Positions 8,387-17,338 of a stretch of 64,000 nucleotides of DNA are shown one piece after another. Under the pieces are notes generated by a model, which was not told where the DNA came from, made no database searches, and worked only from the letters and a program-made list of their open reading frames with translations. Made by a program: the position numbers and the translations under genes. Each line of letters opens with the position of its first letter. The stretch's first letter is position 1. Source of the DNA: JAAYUJ01 sp963698165 (GTDB lineage Bacteria > Desulfobacterota > Syntrophobacteria > Syntrophobacterales > Syntrophobacteraceae); contig CAVOPT010000007.1 in NCBI GenBank assembly GCA_963698165.1, positions 186,001 through 250,000 of the forward strand, read 5' to 3'.

Positions 8387-11300
8387 TCAGCCCTCGCTTC
8401 TTGATTCAGCCCGAGGCGTCAGTTGTTCCACGATCTCCCGCAGCGCGGCGGTCTGCCGCTGGATCTTCTTTTCTTTCCCGGCAGTTGCGGCCATGTCCGC
8501 AAGGAACTCAAGGTGATCAATCACCGAACTGAACTGCCGTGAGCTTGCGCCGCGCGCCCTGGCATGCCGATAGGCATCGACGATGGCCTGCTTCTGCTCG
8601 TCGAGGGTTGTGCCGGCCAGCGCCAGAACCAGATCGCATTCAGGCTTGACGACACTGTTCCAGAAGCTCGGGGCTTGCCGGTCTTTCTCTTCGGCATGTG
8701 CCCGGGCCTTTTCACACAACTCCCCGATGTTGGGGGACTTGTCTTCGACTCCCCTTTTCACGCCGTACCAGTCGCAGAGGATTTCAGCGGCCATCCAGTT
8801 GAGAAGCGGGTAAGTGTCCAGCTCGTTACGCTTCTCATTGTGTGTGTGGGCCTCGCGGTAATATTCGGCCATCTTCGATAAGGCCTTTTCCCGTTCATCC
8901 TCTGCCGTGATCCAGGCCTGGCGCTTGTGGGCACTCCCCAGGAGACTCAGGCGCTCCGCGGTTTTGTTGAACTTCAACAGTCTGTCGACATCATCGATTG
9001 CCTCCTGGATAAGCTCTTCGGGTGACGGCTTAACGGTTTTTGATACCCCACCCCGTTTCAACTCCACCGCCCAGCGGCTCTTGAAGTTGGCCCGCTGCTC
9101 CACGATGCGCATGGGATACTCGGCCTTCTCCTCCGCAATGGCCTCATCCAGATGCTCTATCGCCGGTTTGAAGAGGCTCAGCTCACCGTAGGCGAGACCC
9201 AGGGCTGCCGCCACTTCGGGACGTTTGAGCCAGCTTTCGTCTTTTCCCTTTACCGCCTTCACGACCTCCTCCACCTCGCTCCCGCAGTCTTCACCCAAAC
9301 GGGCGCGGCTCGTCAGGTTCTCCAGGTCCGTCACCACCTGAATCGGCGAGACGTAATTCCTGCGCGGAGACTTCTTTTTGTCCTGCTTGCGGGGGCGCAG
9401 GCGGAAATCCGGATCGCCGTAGCACTGGTAGGCCCCCCAGGTGTTGCTGGTTCCGTGCCGGTCGAAGGTCTCCTCGCGGGCAGCGCGCACCGCATCACCG
9501 AACTTGTCGCTGGCCAGCAGGTGCCGGTAGAAGCTGGTTGCAAAGGTCTCGGCAGCGGCGTCGTCCACTGCCCAACCTGCTGCCACCACGGCCTTTACCC
9601 CCATACGGATGAACTGGGCAGCGATGTTGGCGGCGAGCCGGTGGAACTGCCTGGGACGCTCCGTCGCGTTACGCGGGGCTACGCTTCCCAGGTGGCAGCA
9701 GTTGATGAAGACCAGTTCCGGCACCCAGCGCATCTGCTCCACGTCTCCCGGGGTGAGGTAGACCTTGTCACCGATGACCATCCCCGAAACCTTCTTCTTC
9801 TCCTGTGAATAAGGCCGTTCGCACGTCTCGCAGGAACCTGGTGTTTCGAGTACGGGGAGCTCCTCCTCATGCACCCCGTGGCCGGCCAGGTGAAGGACCC
9901 GGTATCCGTCGTCGTGGAGCCCTGCCAGGATCGCCTTGGCATCGGAGCGGATCTGGCGGGTGACGGTGAAACCGTTTTGGTGCAGGAAGTCGGCCACGGC
10001 GACGGCCTCCTTGCGGGCTCCTTCCAGGCTGGTGAAGGGAAAGTCATCCCGCGGAGGTGGAAGGGCAGGGTCGCCCACCACGTAGGCAATGTCCTCCAGG
10101 GTGGTGGCCGGCCGCTCGCGGAAGACGTCGGTCTTGAATTGGCGCAGCATGCCGGAGATGACGGCCACCGGCCGGTCGCCGCTGCTCCAGCGGTCCTCCA
10201 GAAGTTCCCACGGATAGCTCCCCGACACCTCGTCCACCACCAGGACTACGTCGTGCTGGTTGGGGGCCAACTCCTTGAGACGGTTGGGGATCAGCATTTC
10301 AAACAGGGCGTGGGTGATCTTCGTGTCGCGACTGGTGTCCGCTATGGTCTGGCGGATCAGGTCCTCAGCCAGGCGCAGTTGTCCCGTCACCAGGCTCTCT
10401 TCGGCCCGGGCACGGTCGGTGAGGGCGATGAAGTGAAGCTCATCTTTCTTCTTGTCATGGACGATCTCCAGCCGGTGCCACCAGTAGGGGGCCTCCTCGA
10501 ACTCAACCCGTCTCCGCCCCCCCTCGCCGTTCCTAACGATATGCTTCTGCCAGACAAAGCGATCGGCCAGGTATTCGTCCAGGAGCGTCCGCTCCAGGTC
10601 ATTCGCCGCCTGGATGGCAATATCCTGCCACAACTCCATGAATTCGACCGCATCGATGCAGACCCTGCCGCTCAACTCCTGTTCGTGGAGAAGCCGGTTG
10701 GCGTTGGCCACACCCCTCAGGATCGCCTCGATGGAGTCTCGTACCCCCATGCCGCCGCCGCCGGTGCCGATGAGGAGGCTGGTGATCCTGGCGGCGCGGG
10801 GTAACCCGGAAAAGGTGCCGAACCTTTCATCCTGGCATTCAGCCACATGGATCGCGTACTGCAATGCCGCCTGGGTGATGGCCGCCTGCAGGCTGCCCGG
10901 AGACAGCTCGCCGACCCGCCCCAGGCCGATCACGATGGCGCCGGCCGGCTTCCCGTAGTGGTCGGGGTTGAGCACCACTTCGCAGGTCCCCAGCTTGCCG
11001 GGGTAGAGCCCCAGCCGGTGTCGCTCCCGCAGGCGCCCATTGAGGGCTTTGTCCAGGTAGTCCTCGGCGCTGACGATGGTGTCGCCGGCGTAGTGGCCGA
11101 CGATGACGGGGTGCAGCGCGTAGCCGAGGTCGCCATGGGTGATGGAAACCGTTGCCTTCGGCAGACGGACCTTGGCCTTCCTTCTCCTTCGGCTGCCCGA
11201 GGCCCCCAGGACGCTGCCGGCCAACTCCAGCGCGTCCGGCAGGGTCGTTGGAATCTCGCGGGGAAGAATCGTCCGCTCCTCCAGCGCCGCAGCCCGAACC

Positions 11301-14011
11301 CCGGCGGGCGGCGTCGTGGCCAGGCGGGTCGTGGCACCGTTTTGCAGGAGCTCCAGGTAGGCCGGGAAGGCCTCTTCGTGGGCCGGCAGGTCGCCGTGCT
11401 CTACGTCCGGCAGGTACCAGGTCCTGACGTCCTGCGGGATCCCGGTGTCCCAGGGGACCTTGCCATCCCCGCGGGCGGTTGCCTCGAAGACGATGCCGTG
11501 GCGGTCACGCTGGAGGTGGTCCGGGTCCTCTTCCGTCTCCATGCGCCAGGCGATGGGGGTCTGCCGGGCCTGGCCGGCCACGTACAGGGTGCGGCCGGGA
11601 TCGAGGGGCGTCGCGAGGATCGTCTCCCAGGTGCGCCGCGCCTGCAGCAGGTCTGCCGCACCGGGCAATTCCACCTCGTATTCGCGCATTTCTTCATCCC
11701 CGTCTTTCAACTCCTGCCAGACATCCGTGCCGAAAAACCGATAGTCCTTCTCGACGGGAAGGAGCTCCAGCACGCCGGGGAAGTGGACGATGATATCCAG
11801 CAGTTCCTTCCAGTTGCGGGTGAAGTCCAGCAGTGCCAGCTTCTTGAGCGCTGGGGCATAGCCCGTCAGGAACCGGACGATCTCGTAGGAACCGCCGTTG
11901 GGGGTACCGAGCATGACGAGCCGGCCACCTTCGTGGGCCGTCATGCGCCGCCAGATCTCGGGCTTTTGGGCGATCATGGCCCGTGCCACCAGGCCTCCCA
12001 TGGAGTGGGCCAGGATCCGCACCGGCTGGTTCGTTTTGCGCTGTTCGATTTCCTCCAGCTTCGTGTTGACCTCCTTCGCCAGGTCTTCACCCGCTTTCAG
12101 GATCGAGCGGCGCCAGTCATAGGGGAAGGGGACCACCTCGTGGGTCTCCCGCAGGCGTTCCATCAGTTCGCCGTAGTGCACCTCGAAGGGCTCCTTCGGT
12201 GTCACATCCTGGTCGATTGAAAGCTTCCCGAACTTCCCCAGCATCAGGGCGAGCTCGCCGAGCCAGATCCGGTCCCCGCCAACCTCCAGGGTACTCCCCA
12301 TGATCCCGGGCAGCACGAAGACCACGGGCAGCGGGCCTTGAGGAGCACGGCGAAGGACAGCCCGGGCCGGCTCCTTCTTCGGGGCAAAAGAAAGGGGGCG
12401 GAAGCCGGCGTCCGCGCCGTCGCTCCGCAGAAGCCCCGCTGCCAGCATCCGCACTGTTTCGTCATTCTTGAAGTAGCTGAAGTGGTTCACCTCCGGTCCG
12501 CTGTCCAAGTGAAAGCGGCCGCCGTCCACCCGCTGCAGCCCGCCGAACATGGCGCCGGTGTTGACCACGATGTCGCACTCGTCCTCGAAGAACTGATCGA
12601 GCATCAGTTCCTTGAGCCGTCCGAAGAGACCTTTGGCCTCGGTATCGCCCGAGATGACCGAGAGGTCCGCCCGCACCTGCAGTGCCGGGAAGTTGAGGAT
12701 CCGCACCAGCGGAGAGCCGGGCATCATCGCTTCGAGCCCCGGCAGCTGCTTCGGGTCGTCGTGCTCGGCGATGAGGGCGATGAGGAGCTGCAGTGGGAAG
12801 TTGAAGGGGAGGACCAGGTCGCTCAGGAGCTTCACCACCGAGAGCCAGCGGTCGAGCTTCCCGGAGGCGAGGGTGGTTCCCCGGGCCGGGCAGGCGACCC
12901 GCACGAAACGTTCCACGGTGAATTTTTTCTTCTCGAGTATCTCGATCAGCTCACAGAGCTGCTTTGCCTGCACCTTATGGCTTTCATCCTGCTTGCCCGA
13001 CTTTCCCGTTTTGGCGGCCAGTTCGAAGATCTCCCTTATCCGGGTGAGCGACAGATGCTCTGCGCCGTCCTCCCGCTGCCCCAGGCAGAGGAGGTCCCCC
13101 ACCAGCCCGCCCCGGGAGTGGCTCACCAGGTGGAGCCTTGCTCCCTGGGGATGGGTCTCCGCCAGCTTCTTCGCCAATGCCAGGGCATTCTCGATGGGGC
13201 TCTCGGTCAGGGTGTAGTGCTCCCAGGCATGGGCGTGGCCGTAGCGGCGGGCAAGCTGGGCACGGGCCTCGGCGCCGGCGCCGTTTTTCAGGTCCCAGAG
13301 CCCCATGAAGCTTCCCGCGAAGCTCGACATGGTACCGTGGAGGAAGAGGAGAATCGGCCCTTCAGTCGAGAATTTCTTGGCCGGGGTCATTTTGAATTCA
13401 CCCTCCAGCTCCACCCGATAGAGCTCCGGCTCGTTCCCGAGCTGGTGTCGCTCCACAGCGCGCCCCACGGAGCCGGCAAAAAGGTCGGCAACCTTGCCGG
13501 CCGCCGCATCGAGGGCAGCCCCGACCACCGCGTCCGTAACCGCTCCCCGGGCTCCCCGGGTTTTGCCTTTGGCCGGCGGAGCCGGTGGCGGTTCCGCCGA
13601 ACGCTCCCACCGGTAGACCGTCACCCGCCGGATCTTCTGCTCCGTCGCCCCGCCCCGGGCAGCACCACGGCGGGAGACGGTCGGCGCGATCTCCCAGACA
13701 TCCTCTTCCCCCGCAGCTCCGCGTTTCCGCTGAGCGCCAAAGTCCCGGTAAAGTGTGGATGGGCGCAGCCAAAGGGTGATCCCTCCCTCCATCTCCACTT
13801 CGCAGACCTCTCCGGACTGGCGCTTCTGGTCTTTCGGAGGTGGCGGCGTCAGCTCCACCGTCTCCGATCCTCCCGCCTCCCGCGCAGACGTGACGTCCAC
13901 TGCCTTCTGCACCTTGATGGTGAAGGGAATGGGAAAGGTCTCTTTCGCGAGTTCTTCATCTTTTGCGCTGGTATCGCCGGATGTTCCGGGGATTTTCAGT
14001 TTCGGAGCCAT
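8387..14011 (-). CDS. Giant CHAT protease with two lipase-like alpha/beta-hydrolase units and a helical tail
   Basis: 1874 aa from ATG 14011 (gga ggg ribosome site; an upstream GTG at 14041 would overlap the previous reading frame). The order is as follows. About 1-190 is a low-complexity and adaptor region. About 190-560 is alpha/beta-hydrolase 1 (LFLHGTMSSFAGSF; elbow SHSRGG, Ser299). About 575-880 is hydrolase 2, LCAT-like (VFVLPGIMGSTLE; elbow AHSMGG, Ser670; PFPYDWR). About 930-1130 is a conserved CHAT-associated region. About 1150-1560 is a CHAT caspase-like protease with HLAGHG (His1378) and NCCHLGS (Cys1439). About 1580-1874 is a TPR-like helical tail. CHAT is a separase/caspase-clan peptidase used in gasdermin, CRISPR-Craspase and other death systems. 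Possible reading: activation of lipases by cleavage. It follows the NB-ARC remnant by 27 bases. Confidence 0.85.
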   Translation of the reverse strand: MAPKLKIPGTSGDTSAKDEELAKETFPIPFTIKVQKAVDVTSAREAGGSETVELTPPPPKDQKRQSGEVCEVEMEGGITLWLRPSTLYRDFGAQRKRGAAGEEDVWEIAPTVSRRGAARGGATEQKIRRVTVYRWERSAEPPPAPPAKGKTRGARGAVTDAVVGAALDAAAGKVADLFAGSVGRAVERHQLGNEPELYRVELEGEFKMTPAKKFSTEGPILLFLHGTMSSFAGSFMGLWDLKNGAGAEARAQLARRYGHAHAWEHYTLTESPIENALALAKKLAETHPQGARLHLVSHSRGGLVGDLLCLGQREDGAEHLSLTRIREIFELAAKTGKSGKQDESHKVQAKQLCELIEILEKKKFTVERFVRVACPARGTTLASGKLDRWLSVVKLLSDLVLPFNFPLQLLIALIAEHDDPKQLPGLEAMMPGSPLVRILNFPALQVRADLSVISGDTEAKGLFGRLKELMLDQFFEDECDIVVNTGAMFGGLQRVDGGRFHLDSGPEVNHFSYFKNDETVRMLAAGLLRSDGADAGFRPLSFAPKKEPARAVLRRAPQGPLPVVFVLPGIMGSTLEVGGDRIWLGELALMLGKFGKLSIDQDVTPKEPFEVHYGELMERLRETHEVVPFPYDWRRSILKAGEDLAKEVNTKLEEIEQRKTNQPVRILAHSMGGLVARAMIAQKPEIWRRMTAHEGGRLVMLGTPNGGSYEIVRFLTGYAPALKKLALLDFTRNWKELLDIIVHFPGVLELLPVEKDYRFFGTDVWQELKDGDEEMREYEVELPGAADLLQARRTWETILATPLDPGRTLYVAGQARQTPIAWRMETEEDPDHLQRDRHGIVFEATARGDGKVPWDTGIPQDVRTWYLPDVEHGDLPAHEEAFPAYLELLQNGATTRLATTPPAGVRAAALEERTILPREIPTTLPDALELAGSVLGASGSRRRRKAKVRLPKATVSITHGDLGYALHPVIVGHYAGDTIVSAEDYLDKALNGRLRERHRLGLYPGKLGTCEVVLNPDHYGKPAGAIVIGLGRVGELSPGSLQAAITQAALQYAIHVAECQDERFGTFSGLPRAARITSLLIGTGGGGMGVRDSIEAILRGVANANRLLHEQELSGRVCIDAVEFMELWQDIAIQAANDLERTLLDEYLADRFVWQKHIVRNGEGGRRRVEFEEAPYWWHRLEIVHDKKKDELHFIALTDRARAEESLVTGQLRLAEDLIRQTIADTSRDTKITHALFEMLIPNRLKELAPNQHDVVLVVDEVSGSYPWELLEDRWSSGDRPVAVISGMLRQFKTDVFRERPATTLEDIAYVVGDPALPPPRDDFPFTSLEGARKEAVAVADFLHQNGFTVTRQIRSDAKAILAGLHDDGYRVLHLAGHGVHEEELPVLETPGSCETCERPYSQEKKKVSGMVIGDKVYLTPGDVEQMRWVPELVFINCCHLGSVAPRNATERPRQFHRLAANIAAQFIRMGVKAVVAAGWAVDDAAAETFATSFYRHLLASDKFGDAVRAAREETFDRHGTSNTWGAYQCYGDPDFRLRPRKQDKKKSPRRNYVSPIQVVTDLENLTSRARLGEDCGSEVEEVVKAVKGKDESWLKRPEVAAALGLAYGELSLFKPAIEHLDEAIAEEKAEYPMRIVEQRANFKSRWAVELKRGGVSKTVKPSPEELIQEAIDDVDRLLKFNKTAERLSLLGSAHKRQAWITAEDEREKALSKMAEYYREAHTHNEKRNELDTYPLLNWMAAEILCDWYGVKRGVEDKSPNIGELCEKARAHAEEKDRQAPSFWNSVVKPECDLVLALAGTTLDEQKQAIVDAYRHARARGASSRQFSSVIDHLEFLADMAATAGKEKKIQRQTAALREIVEQLTPRAESRSEG

Positions 14012-14037
14012 GGTTCGTTCCCTCCGTGGATCGTCTG

Positions 14038-14902
14038 TCACGGTTTTTGACTGAGCATCTCCATAAGATTCTGCCGGATCTGAACCTGATCGGCGGCGAG
14101 GCGATCCGGCTTTGCCTCCGGCAGCCAGGCAAGATGGTTTCTGAGCACTTCGCGAGCCGCGTCCATATCCCGCAAGACAAGTAGGGTGACAAATAAGTCG
14201 AGGCGCTCACCGTCGTGTCGAGGCGCTCGGCGCCAAGGATGCGGCGCCTTCGGGCTTGCGGTGGAGGGCGAGGAGCTGCCAGGCCTCGTCGGCCTGCAGT
14301 ACTCCCAAGGGTACCGGTGTCCCCAATGCCTTGTATTCCCTGGAGCGGCTGGTGACGTGGGTTTTGCCCAGGGGGTGCGGCGTGAGCCAGCGCTGGAGCT
14401 TGTCCACAGTCATGCCGGAGGGGATGTCGTCGACCACCCAGAGAAACGCTTTGCCCTGCTCATCAGGCTTCGCCGCAAGGTGCCCCTCCACTTCCTCGGG
14501 TGTGAGCCCCTGCAGGGGGATGCCAAGCCACGCCGCCATCTGGTAAAACTGGCGCGTTCGCTCAGCTTCCCGCTCTTCCGGGGCCAAGCCGGCCTTGGCG
14601 TCATCGTTGCCGAAGGCCCGCAGCCAAAATACCCCGCCTGGAAAGGCCGCCCCGAAGCGCAGGGCATATTCCTCGGCCAGGAGCGATTGGCCCACTCCCC
14701 CCATGCCGCTTACCTGGGCGACCCCTGGGGCCGTGCTGCCGGTTATGATGGCGACCTCGCCGGCATGGAGACCCGTGTGAAGCAACCACATGTCGGGCAG
14801 GCGCCCCACGAACCGGTTGGAGCCGACCCCTTTCTTGCCCTGCCAGGGCGGGGTCGTCAGAGGCTGGATGCCGGCTTTCGCCGGCATGACGGAGTGGAAC
14901 AT
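14038..14902 (-). pseudogene. NB-ARC (STAND) ATPase remnant with internal deletion
   Basis: From about 14830 the minus strand encodes an NB-ARC nucleotide-binding module: FVGRLPDMWLLHTGLHAGE, P-loop GMGGVGQSLLAEEY, WLRAFGND, Walker B FLWVVDDIPSG, and HPLGKTHVTSRSREY. The P-loop lysine is replaced by glutamine (GxGKS/T expected). The frame ends at 14207 soon after the sensor region. A new frame at once takes over (LVLRDMDAAREVLRNHLAWL, stop at 14038), resembling the last TPR of such proteins. The central winged-helix and repeat part is therefore missing, and a 12-base direct repeat (gagcgcctcgac, 20 bases apart) marks the joint. Upstream, a dispersed REP-like palindrome sits where the N-terminal domain should be. 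It is almost surely non-functional as an intact STAND ATPase. Confidence 0.65.
14868..14887. repeat. REP-like dispersed palindrome (MPAKAGI type)
   Basis: A perfect 8-bp stem, atgccggc and gccggcat around tttc, is embedded in the wider unit ctggatgccggc...ggcatgacggagtgg. The same palindrome recurs at 48827-48846, with a diverged copy near 43918-43955. Here it interrupts the 5' part of the NB-ARC gene. Confidence 0.8.
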
Positions 14903-14963
14903 GGCCACCTTTCTTTGTATGGATCCGTACGAACGAAGATATTGCAGCAGTTCGCCATTGCCC

Positions 14964-16253
14964 CTACCTTCCAAGCCCCGCCAGATACGCTGCCAGGAAC
15001 TCGTCCCACGAGCTCTGCTTGGTGAAGTCGAGCGTCTTATAGAGGGGCGAGAGCTTGCGTTTGGGGAAGTAGATGGAGATGCCCCGGGAGTTGTCGACGG
15101 CCGGCCCCTTGTACCCGGTGGCGACGATGGCAGCGGTGGCTGCCTGCTTGACCGCGTCGCAGGCGGTTTTGACTGCCGGGTTAGCGAGCCCTTTGTCGAG
15201 CAGATCGCAGAGGTCGATGAGATCGCAGTAGTCGTCGTAGGGGCGGCTGTACTCCTGGACCTGGGCCCGGGCGTTGATGAGGACGGCGCGAGAGGCGGCG
15301 TCGGCAAGGATGTTCCTGAGGGCCTTTGCCAGGGCGTCCACTGCAGCGGCCAGGGGCTTTAGGCCAGCAAGTTTCAGGGCCGACTGGGTGACGTTTTCCC
15401 CGGCCTTGTAGGAGGCGAGATACTGGGCAACGATGGTTTTCGAGAGCTCCTCCGGGGTCATGGCCGGCTTGGCGGCCAGGGCCTTCAGGATCCGGTCATA
15501 GGGCCACCCTTCGCCCGGCTCGGTCTCTTCGGAGCCGACGCTGTAGTCTGCCACGTCGCGCATCTGGTAGGCCACCTCAGCCATGCTCATGAGGCATGCG
15601 TCCATCCCAAGGATGTCCATCTTACGCCTGAGCTTCCTTTTGATGCGGGTCATCACCTTTTTCAACTCGATGTTGTCCAGAAAGTCCTGGGCCTGGTCGT
15701 CGAAGGCGATCCCCCTCTGCTTGACGGCAGCTTCCACGGTGGGCTTGAAGAGGGCCCGGCGGGTGCGCCTGATGCCGGCCCTGGCCTGGGCCAGAGGGAG
15801 TGCCCTGGCGCCGGCGGCGGCCCCCCGGGTGGCGATGGGCTGGCTCTTGCGGGAGACGGGCGGGGCGGTGCCGCTGAAGACATCCCCCTGGTAGAGGTTG
15901 GCGTCATCCCAGCCGGCGCCATGGTTCCAGAGAACCAGCAGGTAATGGTCGGCCGGATAGTTCGTGACCCCCCAGGTGACGAAGTCCTCCAGCACCTTTG
16001 GGTCCCCCATGTTGGTCTCCCCCAGCTTCTGCACCGCATCCTTGTCCAGCAAGGTCCCTTTCTTCACGCAGTAGCGGACAGTTTCCCCCTCGCTGCCGGC
16101 GCGGTCGAACTGGGCGAGGACGGCGATCTGCTCGGTGGAGCCGACCGTCTTCATCTCCTTGAGGTCGGCCACACCGGCGCTGTCCAGGTTGTTGTCGCCG
16201 GCGAGATAAACCATGATGGTCCAGTTCCTTTTGGTATTCGCTTTCGTCGCCAT
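14964..16253 (-). CDS. Clostripain-like cysteine protease (peptidase family C11)
   Basis: 429 aa. ATG 16253 follows aaggagaacatc. The N-terminus WTIMVYLAGDNNLD is the standard start of C11 peptidases. The catalytic dyad is His111 in LVLWNHGAGW and Cys220 in LGMDACLMSMAEV. ADYSVGSEETEPGEGWPY forms the substrate loop, and GISIYFP followed by WDEFLAAYL closes the domain. There is no signal peptide, so the enzyme is likely cytoplasmic, unlike secreted clostripain. The family is a caspase-fold Arg/Lys-specific protease that often self-cleaves; a basic linker (about 150-215) is a plausible self-processing site. First complete gene of the minus-strand array, upstream of the NB-ARC, CHAT and TIR-patatin genes, which suggests a proteolytic signalling or death module. 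Confidence 0.85.
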   Translation of the reverse strand: MATKANTKRNWTIMVYLAGDNNLDSAGVADLKEMKTVGSTEQIAVLAQFDRAGSEGETVRYCVKKGTLLDKDAVQKLGETNMGDPKVLEDFVTWGVTNYPADHYLLVLWNHGAGWDDANLYQGDVFSGTAPPVSRKSQPIATRGAAAGARALPLAQARAGIRRTRRALFKPTVEAAVKQRGIAFDDQAQDFLDNIELKKVMTRIKRKLRRKMDILGMDACLMSMAEVAYQMRDVADYSVGSEETEPGEGWPYDRILKALAAKPAMTPEELSKTIVAQYLASYKAGENVTQSALKLAGLKPLAAAVDALAKALRNILADAASRAVLINARAQVQEYSRPYDDYCDLIDLCDLLDKGLANPAVKTACDAVKQAATAAIVATGYKGPAVDNSRGISIYFPKRKLSPLYKTLDFTKQSSWDEFLAAYLAGLGR

Positions 16254-16368
16254 GATGTTCTCCTTTGGTCTCGGTTGTTGGGTGGGGGTGCTCCGGGTGG
16301 CTCGCCCATCAGTTGGACCTGGTCATCTTGCTCAATCTTCTGCGACGCCGCCCGGACGTTCTATTGCA

Positions 16369-16863
16369 TCACTCCCAGCTGGTCCGGGAGGACTTGCTGG
16401 GGGCAAGGGGAGTCGAGGGGAGGTTGGTGAAAAGGTTCAGGCCGGAAGATTGGAGATCAGAGTCTGTCTGGGGGCTGGTGCCGGGGCCGTCGCCTCCCTG
16501 CCGGTTCCGGTGGCAGATGAATTGGATCTTCTTCTGCCCACCAGCCGGGGCGTTGCAGAGCTGCCCGAGGTTGTTCCGCAAGCAGGGATTGATCTTCTCC
16601 CGGGTTGGGCGGGGCGCCGCGGGCATGACCAGGACGGCCGCCGGCGGATTGTCCTTCATCGCCTGGACCCGGTCGCGCCACCACTCATCTGCAAGTGTCA
16701 CTGAGTGCATGAGGAACTCGGGGATGTCGAAGGGAATCCGCACCCACAGGCGGATCCCGCGGTGCAGGCAGAACCTGGCAAAGAGCAGGTCGTCGCCGAA
16801 GAGCGCCAAGCCGCCGGGGCCGGCGCCCGGTTCGTCGGATGAGAAGCTTACAAGAAATCGGTC
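16369..16863 (-). pseudogene. C-terminal fragment of an effector-associated protein
   Basis: The minus strand is open from just after a TGA at 16864, reading DRFLVSFSSDEPG, then ALFGDDLLFARFCLHRGI, WVRIPFDIPEFLMHSV, DEWWRDRVQAMKDNPPAAVL and NRQGGDGPGT. I recognise this as the conserved tail found in large TIR/CHAT/NB-ARC-associated proteins, but cannot name the family with certainty. The conserved text breaks off at GDGPG and continues in noise, so there is a frameshift. The first Met is at 16809. Both ends are damaged, so this is a relic of an additional component at the head of the array. Confidence 0.45.
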
Positions 16864-16891
16864 TCAGGGTGCGCCTGGATGGTGTCTGCCC

Positions 16892-16970
16892 TGTTTTTTG
16901 GATAGCACCTGTCATGTATGCTGTCAAGAACAGTTTCGTTCCAACTTCTGGAAAGCAGTGAGAAAAATCC
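16892..16970. repeat. Dispersed repeat, copy B
   Basis: It aligns with 2203-2279 over about 75 bases, including the identical core tagcacctgtcatg (16903-16916). It forms the right boundary of the conflict-gene array, as copy A flanks the tiny ORFs near 2.2 kb. Confidence 0.55.
16899..16927 (-). promoter_or_regulatory. Sigma-70-like promoter heading the conflict array
   Basis: On the minus strand, TTGACA (16927-16922) is separated by 17 bases from TATCCA (16904-16899). It points into the fragment, C11, NB-ARC, CHAT and TIR-patatin genes and lies inside repeat copy B. Confidence 0.4.
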
Positions 16971-17240
16971 TTCGGTTCGTCTCAGGATGGCGTGTCCGCC
17001 CACGTCAGAAAGTCGGAGAAGTCGTCATTGACACTTGCTGGCGGGGCGAGAAACCCATTCGGGCCGGATTGGGCTCTTATTGATTCCTCGCCAATGCCGG
17101 AAGGGTAGGCGTGCCTTCCTGCAACGCACAGGCGGGTCGCTCCTCGTGTGCTTCCTTGCGTGCTCCTCCAGGACGGGCTGCTCGAACTGGATGCTGTTCA
17201 ACGGCTCTAGACAAGAGCTGTTGGGGTTTATCCTTCATGA

Positions 17241-17278
17241 AATAAAAAACCTCCCGGGTCCGATTGGACTCCGGGAGG
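17241..17278 (-). terminator. Rho-independent terminator of the FecR-domain gene
   Basis: A long stem (cctcccgg with gtcc, paired to ggac with ccgggagg, one bulge) lies at 17250-17278. On the minus strand it is followed by a run of Ts (complement of 17241-17249). It is 60 bases past the stop at 17339. Confidence 0.8.
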
Positions 17279-17338
17279 GTCTGTGTTGTCACTTCAAAAC
17301 GAAGTCAGTTCACTCCTATGGGGGGCAAAATCGACCTC

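Noticed and set aside
10847..12220. 457-codon plus-strand frame
   Set aside because: Also antisense to the CHAT/lipase gene, with low-complexity composition and no start signal.
12338..14050. 570-codon plus-strand frame opposite the CHAT gene
   Set aside because: High-GC antisense shadow: Arg/Gly/His-rich, with no domains, while the other strand carries two hydrolase elbows and CHAT motifs.
15583..15894. Plus-strand frames opposite the C11 protease
   Set aside because: Shadows of the clostripain-like gene, which has an intact dyad and a good ribosome site.
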